Below are positions 1-6,333 of a stretch of DNA of 10,543 nt, piece after piece. Under the pieces are notes generated by a model. It saw nothing but the letters and a program-made list of their open reading frames with translations. It was not told where the DNA came from and did not search any database. The stretch covers positions 1 to 10,543 of the forward strand of contig JACDGR010000086.1 in the NCBI GenBank assembly GCA_013821525.1, read 5' to 3'. A program made the translations under genes and the position numbers. The stretch comes from Actinomycetota bacterium (GTDB lineage: Bacteria > Actinomycetota > Thermoleophilia > Gaiellales > Gaiellaceae). Each line of letters starts with the position of its first letter. The stretch's first letter is position 1.

Positions 1-204
1 CTCGTGCTCGCCGAGCATGCGGCACGGCATGGCGAGGTCGACGAGAGCCGCAAGGCGCTCGAGCGCCTCGCCACGGCGCTGCGGCGCCAGCGGGACGGGG
101 CCTACGCGGAGGAGGCCGAGCGCCTGGCCTGGTCGGAGCGTGGGCCGACCGGCGACGCCGTTACCGAGCTCGCGCAGACGGTGAGGTCGAACGGTGCGTC
201 GTAG
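1..204 (+). CDS. C-terminal tail of an unknown helical protein (5' end outside window)
   Basis: An open frame enters from the left edge and stops at TAG 202-204, giving about 67 residues. The visible part is rich in Ala, Arg, Glu and Leu, looks fully alpha-helical, and has no membrane segment or recognisable catalytic motif. The next gene starts inside its last codons (GTG at 194, an 11-base overlap), so the two are very probably co-transcribed and translationally coupled. Since the downstream genes are VWA and TPR-like membrane proteins, this may be the cytoplasmic or periplasmic tail of another member of the same complex, but that is inference from position only. The GTG at 4 is probably an internal codon and not the true start, because the frame is open to the window edge. 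The family cannot be named from this fragment. Confidence 0.6.
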   Translation, partial: LVLAEHAARHGEVDESRKALERLATALRRQRDGAYAEEAERLAWSERGPTGDAVTELAQTVRSNGAS

Positions 205-1027
205 ATCGGTCCCCCTTGCGGACGCGGCTTCACTCGATGCAGCCGCGCGGCGCACGCGTATCGTCAGGTTGGTGCTCGCGGCGGCGCTCGTCGCTGCGTG
301 CGTGCTCGCATTCCTCGTCGCACCGCGCACGCCCGGCCGCCGCTTCCTGCCCGCCGACAGCACCGGCATCGTCATCCTCGACGTCTCCTCCAGCGTGCGA
401 CCCTCGACGTACTACCGGATCGAGCAGACCCTCTCCACGATCGCCGCGTCTCAGAGCCGTCTGGGACTCGTCGTCTTCTCCGACGTCGCCTACGAGGCGT
501 TCCCGCCTGGTACGGCGGCAAGCGAGCTACGGCTGCTGCTGCGCTTTTTCGCGCCCTCGAACGTGACGGCCACCGGGCCTCGGGCGGAGTTGCCGCGTAG
601 CCCGTGGGATCAATGGTTCTCGGCCGGGACACGCGTCTCAAGTGGGCTCTTTCTCGCGGCGCACCTCCTCGACGAGCAGCACGCGAAGAAGGGAGCGGTG
701 ATGCTGATCAGCGATCTCGCGGACGACCCCTCCGATCTGACCGCGCTGACGAACGCCGTCGCGCTCTTCCAGCTCCGCAAGATCCCGCTGCAGATCGTGG
801 CTCTCCAACCGTCGCTCAGCAACGCCCTCTTCTTCCGGCGCTTGCTCGGCACCGACGCCCTCTTCCAACTCGCGTCGCTCCCGACCGGCGCGCAGGCCCG
901 AGGGAAGCTCGAGGTCACCGGAACGTTCCCGACCCCGCTCGCGATCTTCGCGGTGATCGCGTTGCTCTTGCTCGCCGTGAACGAATGGCGGTCGGAGCCA
1001 CTCCGCTGGCGCGAGGTGACCGCATGA
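194..1027 (+). CDS. Membrane-anchored von Willebrand factor A (VWA) domain protein
   Basis: A 277-residue protein with a hydrophobic segment at about residues 26-43, a VWA domain at about 57-240, and a second hydrophobic segment at about 248-262. The metal-ion-dependent adhesion site is visible: DVSSS at 63-67 (DxSxS), a threonine in SAGTRVSSG (T146), and an aspartate in LISDLADD (D174). The VWA domain should therefore bind a divalent metal and a protein partner outside the membrane. The GTG start at 194 is chosen because a GAGG ribosome site lies at 183-186, seven bases upstream, and because it overlaps the previous gene. Its stop overlaps the next start as ATGA. VWA genes arranged like this often belong to MoxR/Bat-type operons acting in the cell envelope; the actual partner is unknown. 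It differs from the VWA protein at 1688 in having only one N-terminal membrane helix. Confidence 0.85.
   Translation: MRRRSVPLADAASLDAAARRTRIVRLVLAAALVAACVLAFLVAPRTPGRRFLPADSTGIVILDVSSSVRPSTYYRIEQTLSTIAASQSRLGLVVFSDVAYEAFPPGTAASELRLLLRFFAPSNVTATGPRAELPRSPWDQWFSAGTRVSSGLFLAAHLLDEQHAKKGAVMLISDLADDPSDLTALTNAVALFQLRKIPLQIVALQPSLSNALFFRRLLGTDALFQLASLPTGAQARGKLEVTGTFPTPLAIFAVIALLLLAVNEWRSEPLRWREVTA
1013..1019 (+). promoter_or_regulatory. Strong Shine-Dalgarno site deciding the start at 1024
   Basis: GAGGTGA matches the anti-Shine-Dalgarno sequence over seven bases and lies four bases before the ATG at 1024. The same reading frame is open upstream to 604, but that stretch overlaps the VWA gene, so this site and the ATGA overlap fix the start at 1024. 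Confidence 0.65.
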
Positions 1028-1677
1028 TCCGCCGCACGATCGCCGCGTGCGTGATGCTCGCCGCCGCCGTCTTCCTAACGCTGCTCGCACACGATGCGTG
1101 GCGCTGGGGCCGGGCGATGCACGACGCGGACGCACGAGCCGCGCTCGGCCCCGTCTCCGCGAACGCCTGGCGTGCGCATCCGATCCTTCCCGGTCGGCTC
1201 GCCGAACGCCTGCTCGGGGTCGACGACGACCTCGCGTTCCGGACGGTCGAGGAGCGGGCGTACAGCATGACCTCCCGTGTCACGTCGCTCGAGGATCTGA
1301 AGCAACGCTCGATCGTCGAGACAGCACTCGCGCGCATCGTGCACGACGAATCGACGCCTGCCCGCGCGTCATGGGCCGCAGACGCGCTCGGTGTCATGTC
1401 GTACGCCGATCCACCTTCTCCGGATCAGGGAGCGAACGCCTACGAGGATCCCTCGCAGGCCGATCCGACGAGCCAGCTGACGCCGGATCAGAAAGCGGCC
1501 GTGCAGTTCACGACCGCTGTGCGGCTCAACCCTGACAACGACAATGCTCAGCGCAACCTGGAGCTGATGCTGCGCGTCCCCCAGCAACAGCCCCACAAGG
1601 GCGACCCGCAACCGGGCGGCGGCGACCGCTTCGGCCACAAGGGATCCGGCGCCCGTCCTCCCGGCAACGGGTACTGA
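1024..1677 (+). CDS. Membrane-anchored protein with a C-terminal TPR-like repeat (BatC-like position)
   Basis: A 217-residue protein. Residues 5-22 form one hydrophobic helix (signal anchor), and the rest is probably outside the membrane. A TPR-like helical hairpin is visible near 155-184, with the typical signature of Ala-Val at a helix start, then LNPDNDNAQRNLELML. The last 30 residues are rich in Gly, Pro, Gln and His and look disordered. It overlaps the upstream VWA gene by ATGA and ends ten bases before the next VWA gene, so it lies in the middle of a VWA-TPR-VWA operon. In Bat operons a TPR protein (BatC) lies beside the VWA proteins BatA and BatB; the analogy rests on order and repeat, not on proven homology. 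No catalytic residues are seen, so a scaffold or assembly role is inferred. Confidence 0.75.
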   Translation: MIRRTIAACVMLAAAVFLTLLAHDAWRWGRAMHDADARAALGPVSANAWRAHPILPGRLAERLLGVDDDLAFRTVEERAYSMTSRVTSLEDLKQRSIVETALARIVHDESTPARASWAADALGVMSYADPPSPDQGANAYEDPSQADPTSQLTPDQKAAVQFTTAVRLNPDNDNAQRNLELMLRVPQQQPHKGDPQPGGGDRFGHKGSGARPPGNGY

Positions 1678-1687
1678 GAGCCGCCCC

Positions 1688-2656
1688 GTGCACCTGACGT
1701 TCCTCACACCGTGGGGCGGGGTGATCGCCGTGGGCGCGGCACTCCCCCTCGGTGCGCTCGCGCTCAGCGAGACACGCGCCCGCAAGGCCCGCCGAGCGCT
1801 TCGCCTCGCGGAGCCGAGCGTACGAACGAAGCTGGCCCCGGCGCTCATGCTGGCGCTCGTGCCCGCACTGCTCGGGCTCGCCGTGTCGCAGCCCATCCTG
1901 CAGTCGGTCCGCAAGGCACGCCTCCGCTCCGATGCGCAGATCTTCTACGTCTTCGACACCTCCGAATCGATGCGCGCGTCCGCCGGGCCGCACGCATCGA
2001 CAAGACTCAGCCGTGCGGTCGCGATCGCACGCAGGATGCACCTCGCGATCGAGGATGTGCCGTCGGGGCTCGCGACGATGACCGACCGGGTGCTGCCGAA
2101 CGTCTTTCCGACGGGAAGCGAGCAGCTCTTCACCGCGGCACTCGAGCAGACGATCGGCATCGACCGGCCGCCTCCCAAGGGGCTCGACCAGCGCGCCACC
2201 ACCTTCGCGGCACTCGACACCTTCGCAGGCTCGAACTTCTTCAGCGAGGGGACTCAGCACCGGCTCGTCGTGCTCCTGACCGACGGGGAGACGGCGCCGT
2301 ACTTCACCGGCGACCTGCGCGAAGCCCTGCGCGGCAAGCCACACACCCGGTTCGTGATCGTCCGGGTCGGACACCCGCGCGACCGGATCTTCATCCGCGG
2401 ACGGCTCGATCGCGGCTACCGGGCGGACTCCTCAGCAGCCCGGGCGACGAAGAACCTCGCGGCCGTCGTCGGCGGGAGCGCCTACGCGGAAGGAAACGTC
2501 GGCACAGCGATCTCCGAGGCGAAGCGCGTCCTCGGCAAGGGGCCGCTCGTCGGCGTCGGCGAGGGGCTGCACGTGGTCGCGCTCGCTCCCTGGCTCGCGC
2601 TCCTCTCCCTCGTGCCGCTCGCAGCACTGCTCTGGCGGCGCAACATCGTGCGCTGA
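1688..2656 (+). CDS. VWA domain protein with BatA/BatB-like membrane topology
   Basis: A 322-residue protein with two N-terminal hydrophobic segments (about 10-27 and 49-66), a VWA domain at about 82-285, and a C-terminal membrane helix at about 296-316. This is the usual topology of BatA/BatB. The metal site is complete: DTSES at 90-94, Thr171/172 in the ATTF segment, and D199 in LLTDGET. The GTG start at 1688 lies ten bases after the previous stop, with a weak GAGAG ribosome site at 1676-1680. It is the last gene of the operon, since the next gene is on the opposite strand and a small hairpin follows the stop. The role is probably metal-dependent protein binding at the cell envelope together with the other VWA and the TPR-like protein. 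The molecular target is unknown. Confidence 0.88.
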   Translation: MHLTFLTPWGGVIAVGAALPLGALALSETRARKARRALRLAEPSVRTKLAPALMLALVPALLGLAVSQPILQSVRKARLRSDAQIFYVFDTSESMRASAGPHASTRLSRAVAIARRMHLAIEDVPSGLATMTDRVLPNVFPTGSEQLFTAALEQTIGIDRPPPKGLDQRATTFAALDTFAGSNFFSEGTQHRLVVLLTDGETAPYFTGDLREALRGKPHTRFVIVRVGHPRDRIFIRGRLDRGYRADSSAARATKNLAAVVGGSAYAEGNVGTAISEAKRVLGKGPLVGVGEGLHVVALAPWLALLSLVPLAALLWRRNIVR

Positions 2657-2670
2657 GGCGCGAGCGCCTT
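2656..2670. terminator. Short GC hairpin between convergent genes (weak terminator candidate)
   Basis: AGGCG and CGCCT pair around a CGAG loop immediately after the VWA stop codon, followed by TTAC. It lies in the 21-base gap between two convergent genes, so it could serve either strand. The stem is short and there is no real T-tract, so confidence is low. Confidence 0.3.
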
Positions 2671-2677
2671 ACAGCCG

Positions 2678-3160
2678 TCAGCCGGCGATCCGGGGAGTGC
2701 GATCGATCTGCGGATCGGTGAACACGTCGAGGTCGTCGCGGCTCGTCGACGAGAACTCCGTGACGACTGCCCAGTCCGGCCCCGCCTGGAAACGGTGCAG
2801 CGTGTCGGGAGGGATCGTTCGCTGATCCCCCGGCTGCAGCACGACCTCGTCGTCTCCCACCCACAGACGGACGACGCCACGCCGGACGCGGAACGTCTCC
2901 TCCTTGCCCGGATTCTCGTCGAAGGGTGGATGGCGATGCTCGGGACAGAGCTGGTGCGGCGAGAGGACAAGCTCCTTCGCGCAGTAGCGGTCGGTGTTGA
3001 CGTAGACGAGGACCTGGAGACCGACCTCATTCAGCCGTCCGAGCCCGAAGTCGGCGACCTCGATCGACGAGCGTTCGTCGTCGCGTAGCTCGATCCCGGC
3101 CGCCGCGAGCTGCAGCGCGGCATACCTCTGGGCCTCCTGCTGCTCCGCACGAGAAAGCAC
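2678..3160 (-). CDS. D-lyxose ketol-isomerase (cupin fold, YdaE-like)
   Basis: A 160-residue protein with the hallmarks of the D-lyxose ketol-isomerase family (EC 5.3.1.15), which interconverts D-lyxose and D-xylulose and often also acts on D-mannose. Visible signatures are VGLQVLVYVNTDRYC (46-60), the cupin metal site PEHRHPP with H75 and H77, E88 in GKEETF, H122 in TLHRF, and the family C-terminal segment EFSSTSRDD (135-143) followed by FTDP. From memory, this line-up closely resembles Bacillus YdaE (about 167 residues), so the protein is full length. The start is GTG at 3160, and a TAGGCT -10 box lies exactly six bases upstream, suggesting a leaderless mRNA. It is divergent from xylulokinase 53 bases away, which would phosphorylate its product. 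A mannose isomerase activity cannot be excluded. Confidence 0.88.
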   Translation of the reverse strand: MLSRAEQQEAQRYAALQLAAAGIELRDDERSSIEVADFGLGRLNEVGLQVLVYVNTDRYCAKELVLSPHQLCPEHRHPPFDENPGKEETFRVRRGVVRLWVGDDEVVLQPGDQRTIPPDTLHRFQAGPDWAVVTEFSSTSRDDLDVFTDPQIDRTPRIAG

Positions 3161-3166
3161 GCCCGG

Positions 3167-3172
3167 AGCCTA
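3167..3172 (-). promoter_or_regulatory. -10 box of a leaderless promoter for the lyxose isomerase gene
   Basis: Read on the minus strand, TAGGCT (TANNNT consensus) is followed by six bases and then the GTG start codon. There is no good ribosome-binding site in between, so transcription probably begins at or next to the start codon. The same spacing recurs at 6322 and 7897. No convincing -35 box is seen. Confidence 0.5.
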
Positions 3173-3213
3173 TCCCGCTTGCGAGCCGTCCAGATAACGA
3201 CGAACATTCACCG

Positions 3214-4593
3214 ATGAGCGAGCCTCTGATCGGAATCGACGTCGGGACATCCGGGGTCAAGGGCGTAGCGATCTCCTCCGCCGGCGAGGTGCTCGCAACC
3301 GCAGAGGAGGGCTACCCGCTCTCGACGCCACACGCCGGCTGGTCCGAGCAGGACCCGGAGGACTGGTGGCGCGCGACGCAGTCGGTGCTGGCCCAGCTGC
3401 CCACCGGGCCGGTCGGGCTCTCGGGGCAGATGCACGGCCTCGTCTCACTCGACGCGCACAGACGCGTCCTGCGGCCCGCGATCCTCTGGAACGACCAGCG
3501 TACGGGCGCCGAGTGCGAGCAGATCGAGTCGCTGGTCGGGCTCGACCGCCTGATCGAGGTGACGGGCAACCGCGCCCTGACGGGCTTCACGGCGCCGAAG
3601 CTCCTCTGGCTGCGCGGCCACGAGCCGGAGACCTGGGCGCAGATCCGGCACATCCTGTTGCCGAAGGACTACGTGCGGCTCCGACTCGACGGGGAGCTCG
3701 CGATCGATGCCGCAGACGCGTCGGGGACGCTCCTCTTCGACGTCGCCAACCGTCGCTGGAGCGACGAGATGCTCGCAGCGCTCGAGATACCGGCGGAGTG
3801 GCTCCCCGCTGCGTACGAATCGACCGAGATCGCCGGCGCCGGGGATCAGGCGGCGGGCGCGCTCGGCGTCGGGATCGACCGTCCCGGCCCCCTGTCGGTC
3901 GTGCTCGGAACGTCGGGTGTCGTCTTCGGCGTTCTGCCGGAGTACGCAGCGGACCCGCGCGCGCGAGTCCACACATTCTGCCACGCCGCGCCGGGGACGT
4001 GGCACGCGATGGGCGTCATGCTCTCGGCGGCGGGCGCGCTGCAATGGCTGCGAACCGTCACCGGCGGCGAGTACGCCGAGCTGCTCGCCGAGGCGGCAGC
4101 GGTCGAGCCCGGCGCCGACGGCCTCCTCTTTCAGCCGTACCTGACCGGCGAGCGGACGCCGCACCCCGATCCCAACGCGCGCGCGGCCTTCGTGGGGCTG
4201 ACCGTGCGCCACGGTCGCGGCGAGCTCGTACGAGCTGTGCTCGAGGGCGTTGCGTACGGCCTGCGCGACTCACTGGAGCTGCTGCGCGAGCTCGGGTTCG
4301 CGACGAGCGTCGGTCGCATCTCGGGCGGCGGCGGGCGCAGCGACCTGTGGACCGAGATCGTGGCGAGCGTGCTCGGCATCCCACTCGAGCGAACGGCGGT
4401 CGACGAGGGCGCGGCGTTCGGTGCCGCGCTCCTCGCAGGCGTCCGCCGAGGCGTGTTCGCCGACGTTCACGAGGCGGTGGCCGCCTGCGTTCGCATCTCT
4501 GAGACGGTCGAGCCGAACGCTGCCTGGTCGGCGGCCTATGCGGAGGGATACACCCGTTACGGCGCGCTCTACCCCGCGCTGCGGTCGTTTTAG
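3214..4593 (+). CDS. xylB: Xylulokinase (FGGY carbohydrate kinase), with an apparent internal gap
   Basis: A 459-residue FGGY kinase that phosphorylates D-xylulose to D-xylulose 5-phosphate using ATP. Xylulokinase signatures are the N-terminal phosphate loop DVGTSGVKG (9-17), SGQMHG (70-75), ILWNDQRT (90-97), LPKDYVRLR (149-157), the SGTLLFD region (170-176), the PYLTGERTPH segment, and the C-terminal GGGGRSDLW with DEGAAFGAAL. The catalytic aspartate equivalent to E. coli D233 is D211 in GAGDQAAGALGVG. Compared with my recollection of E. coli XylB (484 residues), about 20 residues are missing directly before GAGD, although the frame is intact. It is divergent from D-lyxose isomerase, so the pair forms a lyxose/xylulose route into the pentose phosphate pathway. 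No transporter or regulator is in the window. The ATG at 3214 has no strong ribosome site. Confidence 0.93.
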   Translation: MSEPLIGIDVGTSGVKGVAISSAGEVLATAEEGYPLSTPHAGWSEQDPEDWWRATQSVLAQLPTGPVGLSGQMHGLVSLDAHRRVLRPAILWNDQRTGAECEQIESLVGLDRLIEVTGNRALTGFTAPKLLWLRGHEPETWAQIRHILLPKDYVRLRLDGELAIDAADASGTLLFDVANRRWSDEMLAALEIPAEWLPAAYESTEIAGAGDQAAGALGVGIDRPGPLSVVLGTSGVVFGVLPEYAADPRARVHTFCHAAPGTWHAMGVMLSAAGALQWLRTVTGGEYAELLAEAAAVEPGADGLLFQPYLTGERTPHPDPNARAAFVGLTVRHGRGELVRAVLEGVAYGLRDSLELLRELGFATSVGRISGGGGRSDLWTEIVASVLGIPLERTAVDEGAAFGAALLAGVRRGVFADVHEAVAACVRISETVEPNAAWSAAYAEGYTRYGALYPALRSF

Positions 4594-6200
4594 GTCTTCG
4601 CGAGCCACCGGTCCGCGGCGGCGAAGCGACGCTCGAGCTGGGCGACCGTCGCCTCGGACACGCGCTGCACACCCGAGAGCCTGTTCAACTCCGCATTCAC
4701 CTGGGCGTGCGTCAGGCCGGCCCGCCGTGCGAGCTCGCGCGCAACCTTGGCCGTCGCGTCGCGCAGCTGCTTCTTCTCCTCCCGGCGCGTGAGCACCGGC
4801 TCGCCGACAGCAGCGGCGACGTCGGCGACCCCGGCGAGCGGCGGCAAGGGAGCGAGCGTGAGCTCGAACTCGTCGGCCCCCACGTCGTCCTCGTCGTCGA
4901 GGAACTCGTCGTCGCCCAGGCCGGTCGGATCGGTGGCGACCGCGGAGATCGCCGCGAACAACGACATCTGGTCGTCGGTCCCGAGCTCCCGTTCATCCCC
5001 GTCGCCCGCGTCGTTGACGACCCCGTCGCCGCGGCGCAACGAATGGCGCCGCTGCTCGGCGACGCGGGCGGCATGCAGCCGCAGGCGTGCGTCGTCGGGG
5101 ATGAAGAGCCAGGCGCGCTGCCGCGGCACGCCGCGAGTCCAGCGGACGAAGCGGCCGACCGCCTGGCGGAAGAACAACTCGGTCGACGTCGTCGTCGCGT
5201 AGACGCCGACGCGCAGCCGCGGGATGTCGACGCCCTCGGAGACCATGCGGACCGCGACGAGCCACGGATCGGAGCTCGCTGCAAACGCGGCGATGCCGGC
5301 CGACGCCTGCGGATCGTCCGAGGTGACGACTCGCGCCGTGGCTCCGAATCGGCTGTGAAGCAACTGGGCGATTCCCCGCGCGTGCTCCTGGTCGGTCGCG
5401 ATCACGAGGCCGCCCGCGTCGGGCTGCTCGCGGCGCACCTCCGTCAGCCGCGCGTGCGCGGCGCGCAGCACCGTCGGAAGCCACTCGCCGTCGAGCGACA
5501 ACGCCGTTCGCAGCCGCTGTCCGGCGCGCACGGCGCCGAGTGGGTCATCGAACGTCGCCGAGTGCAGCGAGCCGTCGGGCGCAGACCATTCCATCTGGCC
5601 GTTCGTCGCCGGAAAGTAGACCGGGCGCACGACGCGGCGGTCGGCGAGCGCGTCGCCGTAGCTGTACTCGTAGTCGGGCACCGCCTCGTCGCCGCGATAG
5701 GCAACGAACGGGATCGCACGCGTGTCGGAGCGGAACGGCGTGCCCGACAACGCGAGCCGCCTGCTCGACTCGCTGAACGCCTCGCGGATCGCGGCGCCCC
5801 ACGCGCGGTCATCCGCTGCGTGGTGCAGCTCGTCGAAGATGATGAACGCGTCGCGCGAGAGTCGCGCAAGCAGTGGCGCGCTCGAGGCAACCTGCTGGTA
5901 TGAAGTGACGATGCCGTGCATGTCGCGCGGCAGAGAGCCGTCAGCCGCCGACCATGACGGATCGAGATGCAGCGAGAACGCGGACGCTGCGCGCGCCCAC
6001 TGAAGCTTGAGGTGCGCCGTCGGCGCGACGACGATCAGGCGTCCTGGCGACCCAGCGAGCTGGTGCCGCGCAGCAGTCAGAGCGAAGGTCGTCTTCCCGG
6101 CGCCCGGCGTCGCAACCGCGAGGAAGTCGGGCCCCGCCGACTCGACGAACTGGTCGAGGGCGGCTTTCTGCCACGGTCGTAGGCGAATCGTGCGTTGCAT
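4590..6200 (-). CDS. Superfamily 2 DEAD/DEAH-type helicase
   Basis: A 536-residue ATP-dependent helicase or translocase of the ResIII-like SF2 group. Motifs in order are a Q-like motif LRPWQKAAL (7-15), Walker A TPGAGKTT (31-38), Walker B DELHH (123-127), motif III SGTPF (152-156), motif V VSEGVDIP (320-327) and motif VI QAVGRFVR (346-353), so the motor should be active. After the motor comes an acidic, probably disordered linker at about 391-447 containing QMSLF (411-415), which resembles a bacterial sliding-clamp-binding motif. A helical C-terminal domain of about 75 residues follows, starting near LTRREEKK. No nuclease or methylase domain is present and no restriction partner lies nearby, so a role in DNA repair or replication is more likely than restriction; this is inference. 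Its TAA stop overlaps the xylulokinase stop. The start is ATG at 6200, with a weak ribosome site. Confidence 0.88.
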   Translation of the reverse strand: MQRTIRLRPWQKAALDQFVESAGPDFLAVATPGAGKTTFALTAARHQLAGSPGRLIVVAPTAHLKLQWARAASAFSLHLDPSWSAADGSLPRDMHGIVTSYQQVASSAPLLARLSRDAFIIFDELHHAADDRAWGAAIREAFSESSRRLALSGTPFRSDTRAIPFVAYRGDEAVPDYEYSYGDALADRRVVRPVYFPATNGQMEWSAPDGSLHSATFDDPLGAVRAGQRLRTALSLDGEWLPTVLRAAHARLTEVRREQPDAGGLVIATDQEHARGIAQLLHSRFGATARVVTSDDPQASAGIAAFAASSDPWLVAVRMVSEGVDIPRLRVGVYATTTSTELFFRQAVGRFVRWTRGVPRQRAWLFIPDDARLRLHAARVAEQRRHSLRRGDGVVNDAGDGDERELGTDDQMSLFAAISAVATDPTGLGDDEFLDDEDDVGADEFELTLAPLPPLAGVADVAAAVGEPVLTRREEKKQLRDATAKVARELARRAGLTHAQVNAELNRLSGVQRVSEATVAQLERRFAAADRWLAKT

Positions 6201-6220
6201 CGGTGAGGGCGTCGCGTCCG

Positions 6221-6245
6221 GTTCCGGCCGAGCGCAGGCCGGGAC
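6221..6245. other. Hairpin in the leader of the helicase gene
   Basis: GTTCCGGCC and GGCCGGGAC pair over nine positions (one G-T) around a seven-base loop. It lies 21-45 bases upstream of the helicase ATG and would be in its transcript if the TATCGT at 6258-6263 (minus strand) is the -10 box. No T-tract follows on either strand, so it is not a typical terminator; it might influence translation or be incidental GC structure. Confidence 0.35.
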
Positions 6246-6296
6246 GCTTCTACCCCGACGATAGCGAGCGCGTCTGCCGACGCCGGTGGCTCGCTC

Positions 6297-6316
6297 CGGT
6301 CCTCGATCGAGGACCG
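6297..6316. promoter_or_regulatory. Perfect 20-bp palindrome, candidate operator
   Basis: CGGTCCTCGA is followed directly by its exact reverse complement TCGAGGACCG. The site ends five bases before the TACCCT -10 box at 6322 and so covers the -35 region of the gene starting at 6334. With no spacer between the arms it is more likely a binding site for a dimeric DNA-binding protein than an RNA hairpin. It could act on either the gene at 6334 or the divergent helicase. The regulator is unknown. Confidence 0.5.
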
Positions 6317-6321
6317 ATTGC

Positions 6322-6327
6322 TACCCT
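6322..6327 (+). promoter_or_regulatory. -10 box of a leaderless promoter for the gene at 6334
   Basis: TACCCT fits TANNNT and is followed by six bases and the GTG at 6334. No ribosome-binding site is present between them. The identical box and spacing occur before the SDR gene at 7909, which supports both the promoter and the choice of the 6334 start over an upstream GTG at 6286. Confidence 0.55.
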
Positions 6328-6333
6328 GAACCA

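Noticed and set aside
1526..2374. A 282-codon minus-strand open frame opposite the second VWA gene
   Set aside because: Shadow of a real gene with an intact VWA metal site; no recognisable domain and no start signals.
3191..3213. A leaderless promoter for xylulokinase upstream of the ATG at 3214
   Set aside because: The hexamer at the expected six-base spacing is GAACAT and does not fit TANNNT. GATAAC at 3193-3198 is a possible alternative box, but it lacks support.
4707..5903. A 398-codon open frame on the plus strand inside the helicase gene
   Set aside because: The minus-strand frame carries all the helicase motifs; the plus-strand product is low-complexity Arg/Ala-rich sequence without motifs.
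6286..6333. An upstream GTG start at 6286 for the FixH/LolA-like gene
   Set aside because: It would place the 20-bp palindrome and the -10 box inside the coding region and add 16 residues before the signal anchor with no ribosome site. The GTG at 6334 fits the leaderless pattern better.
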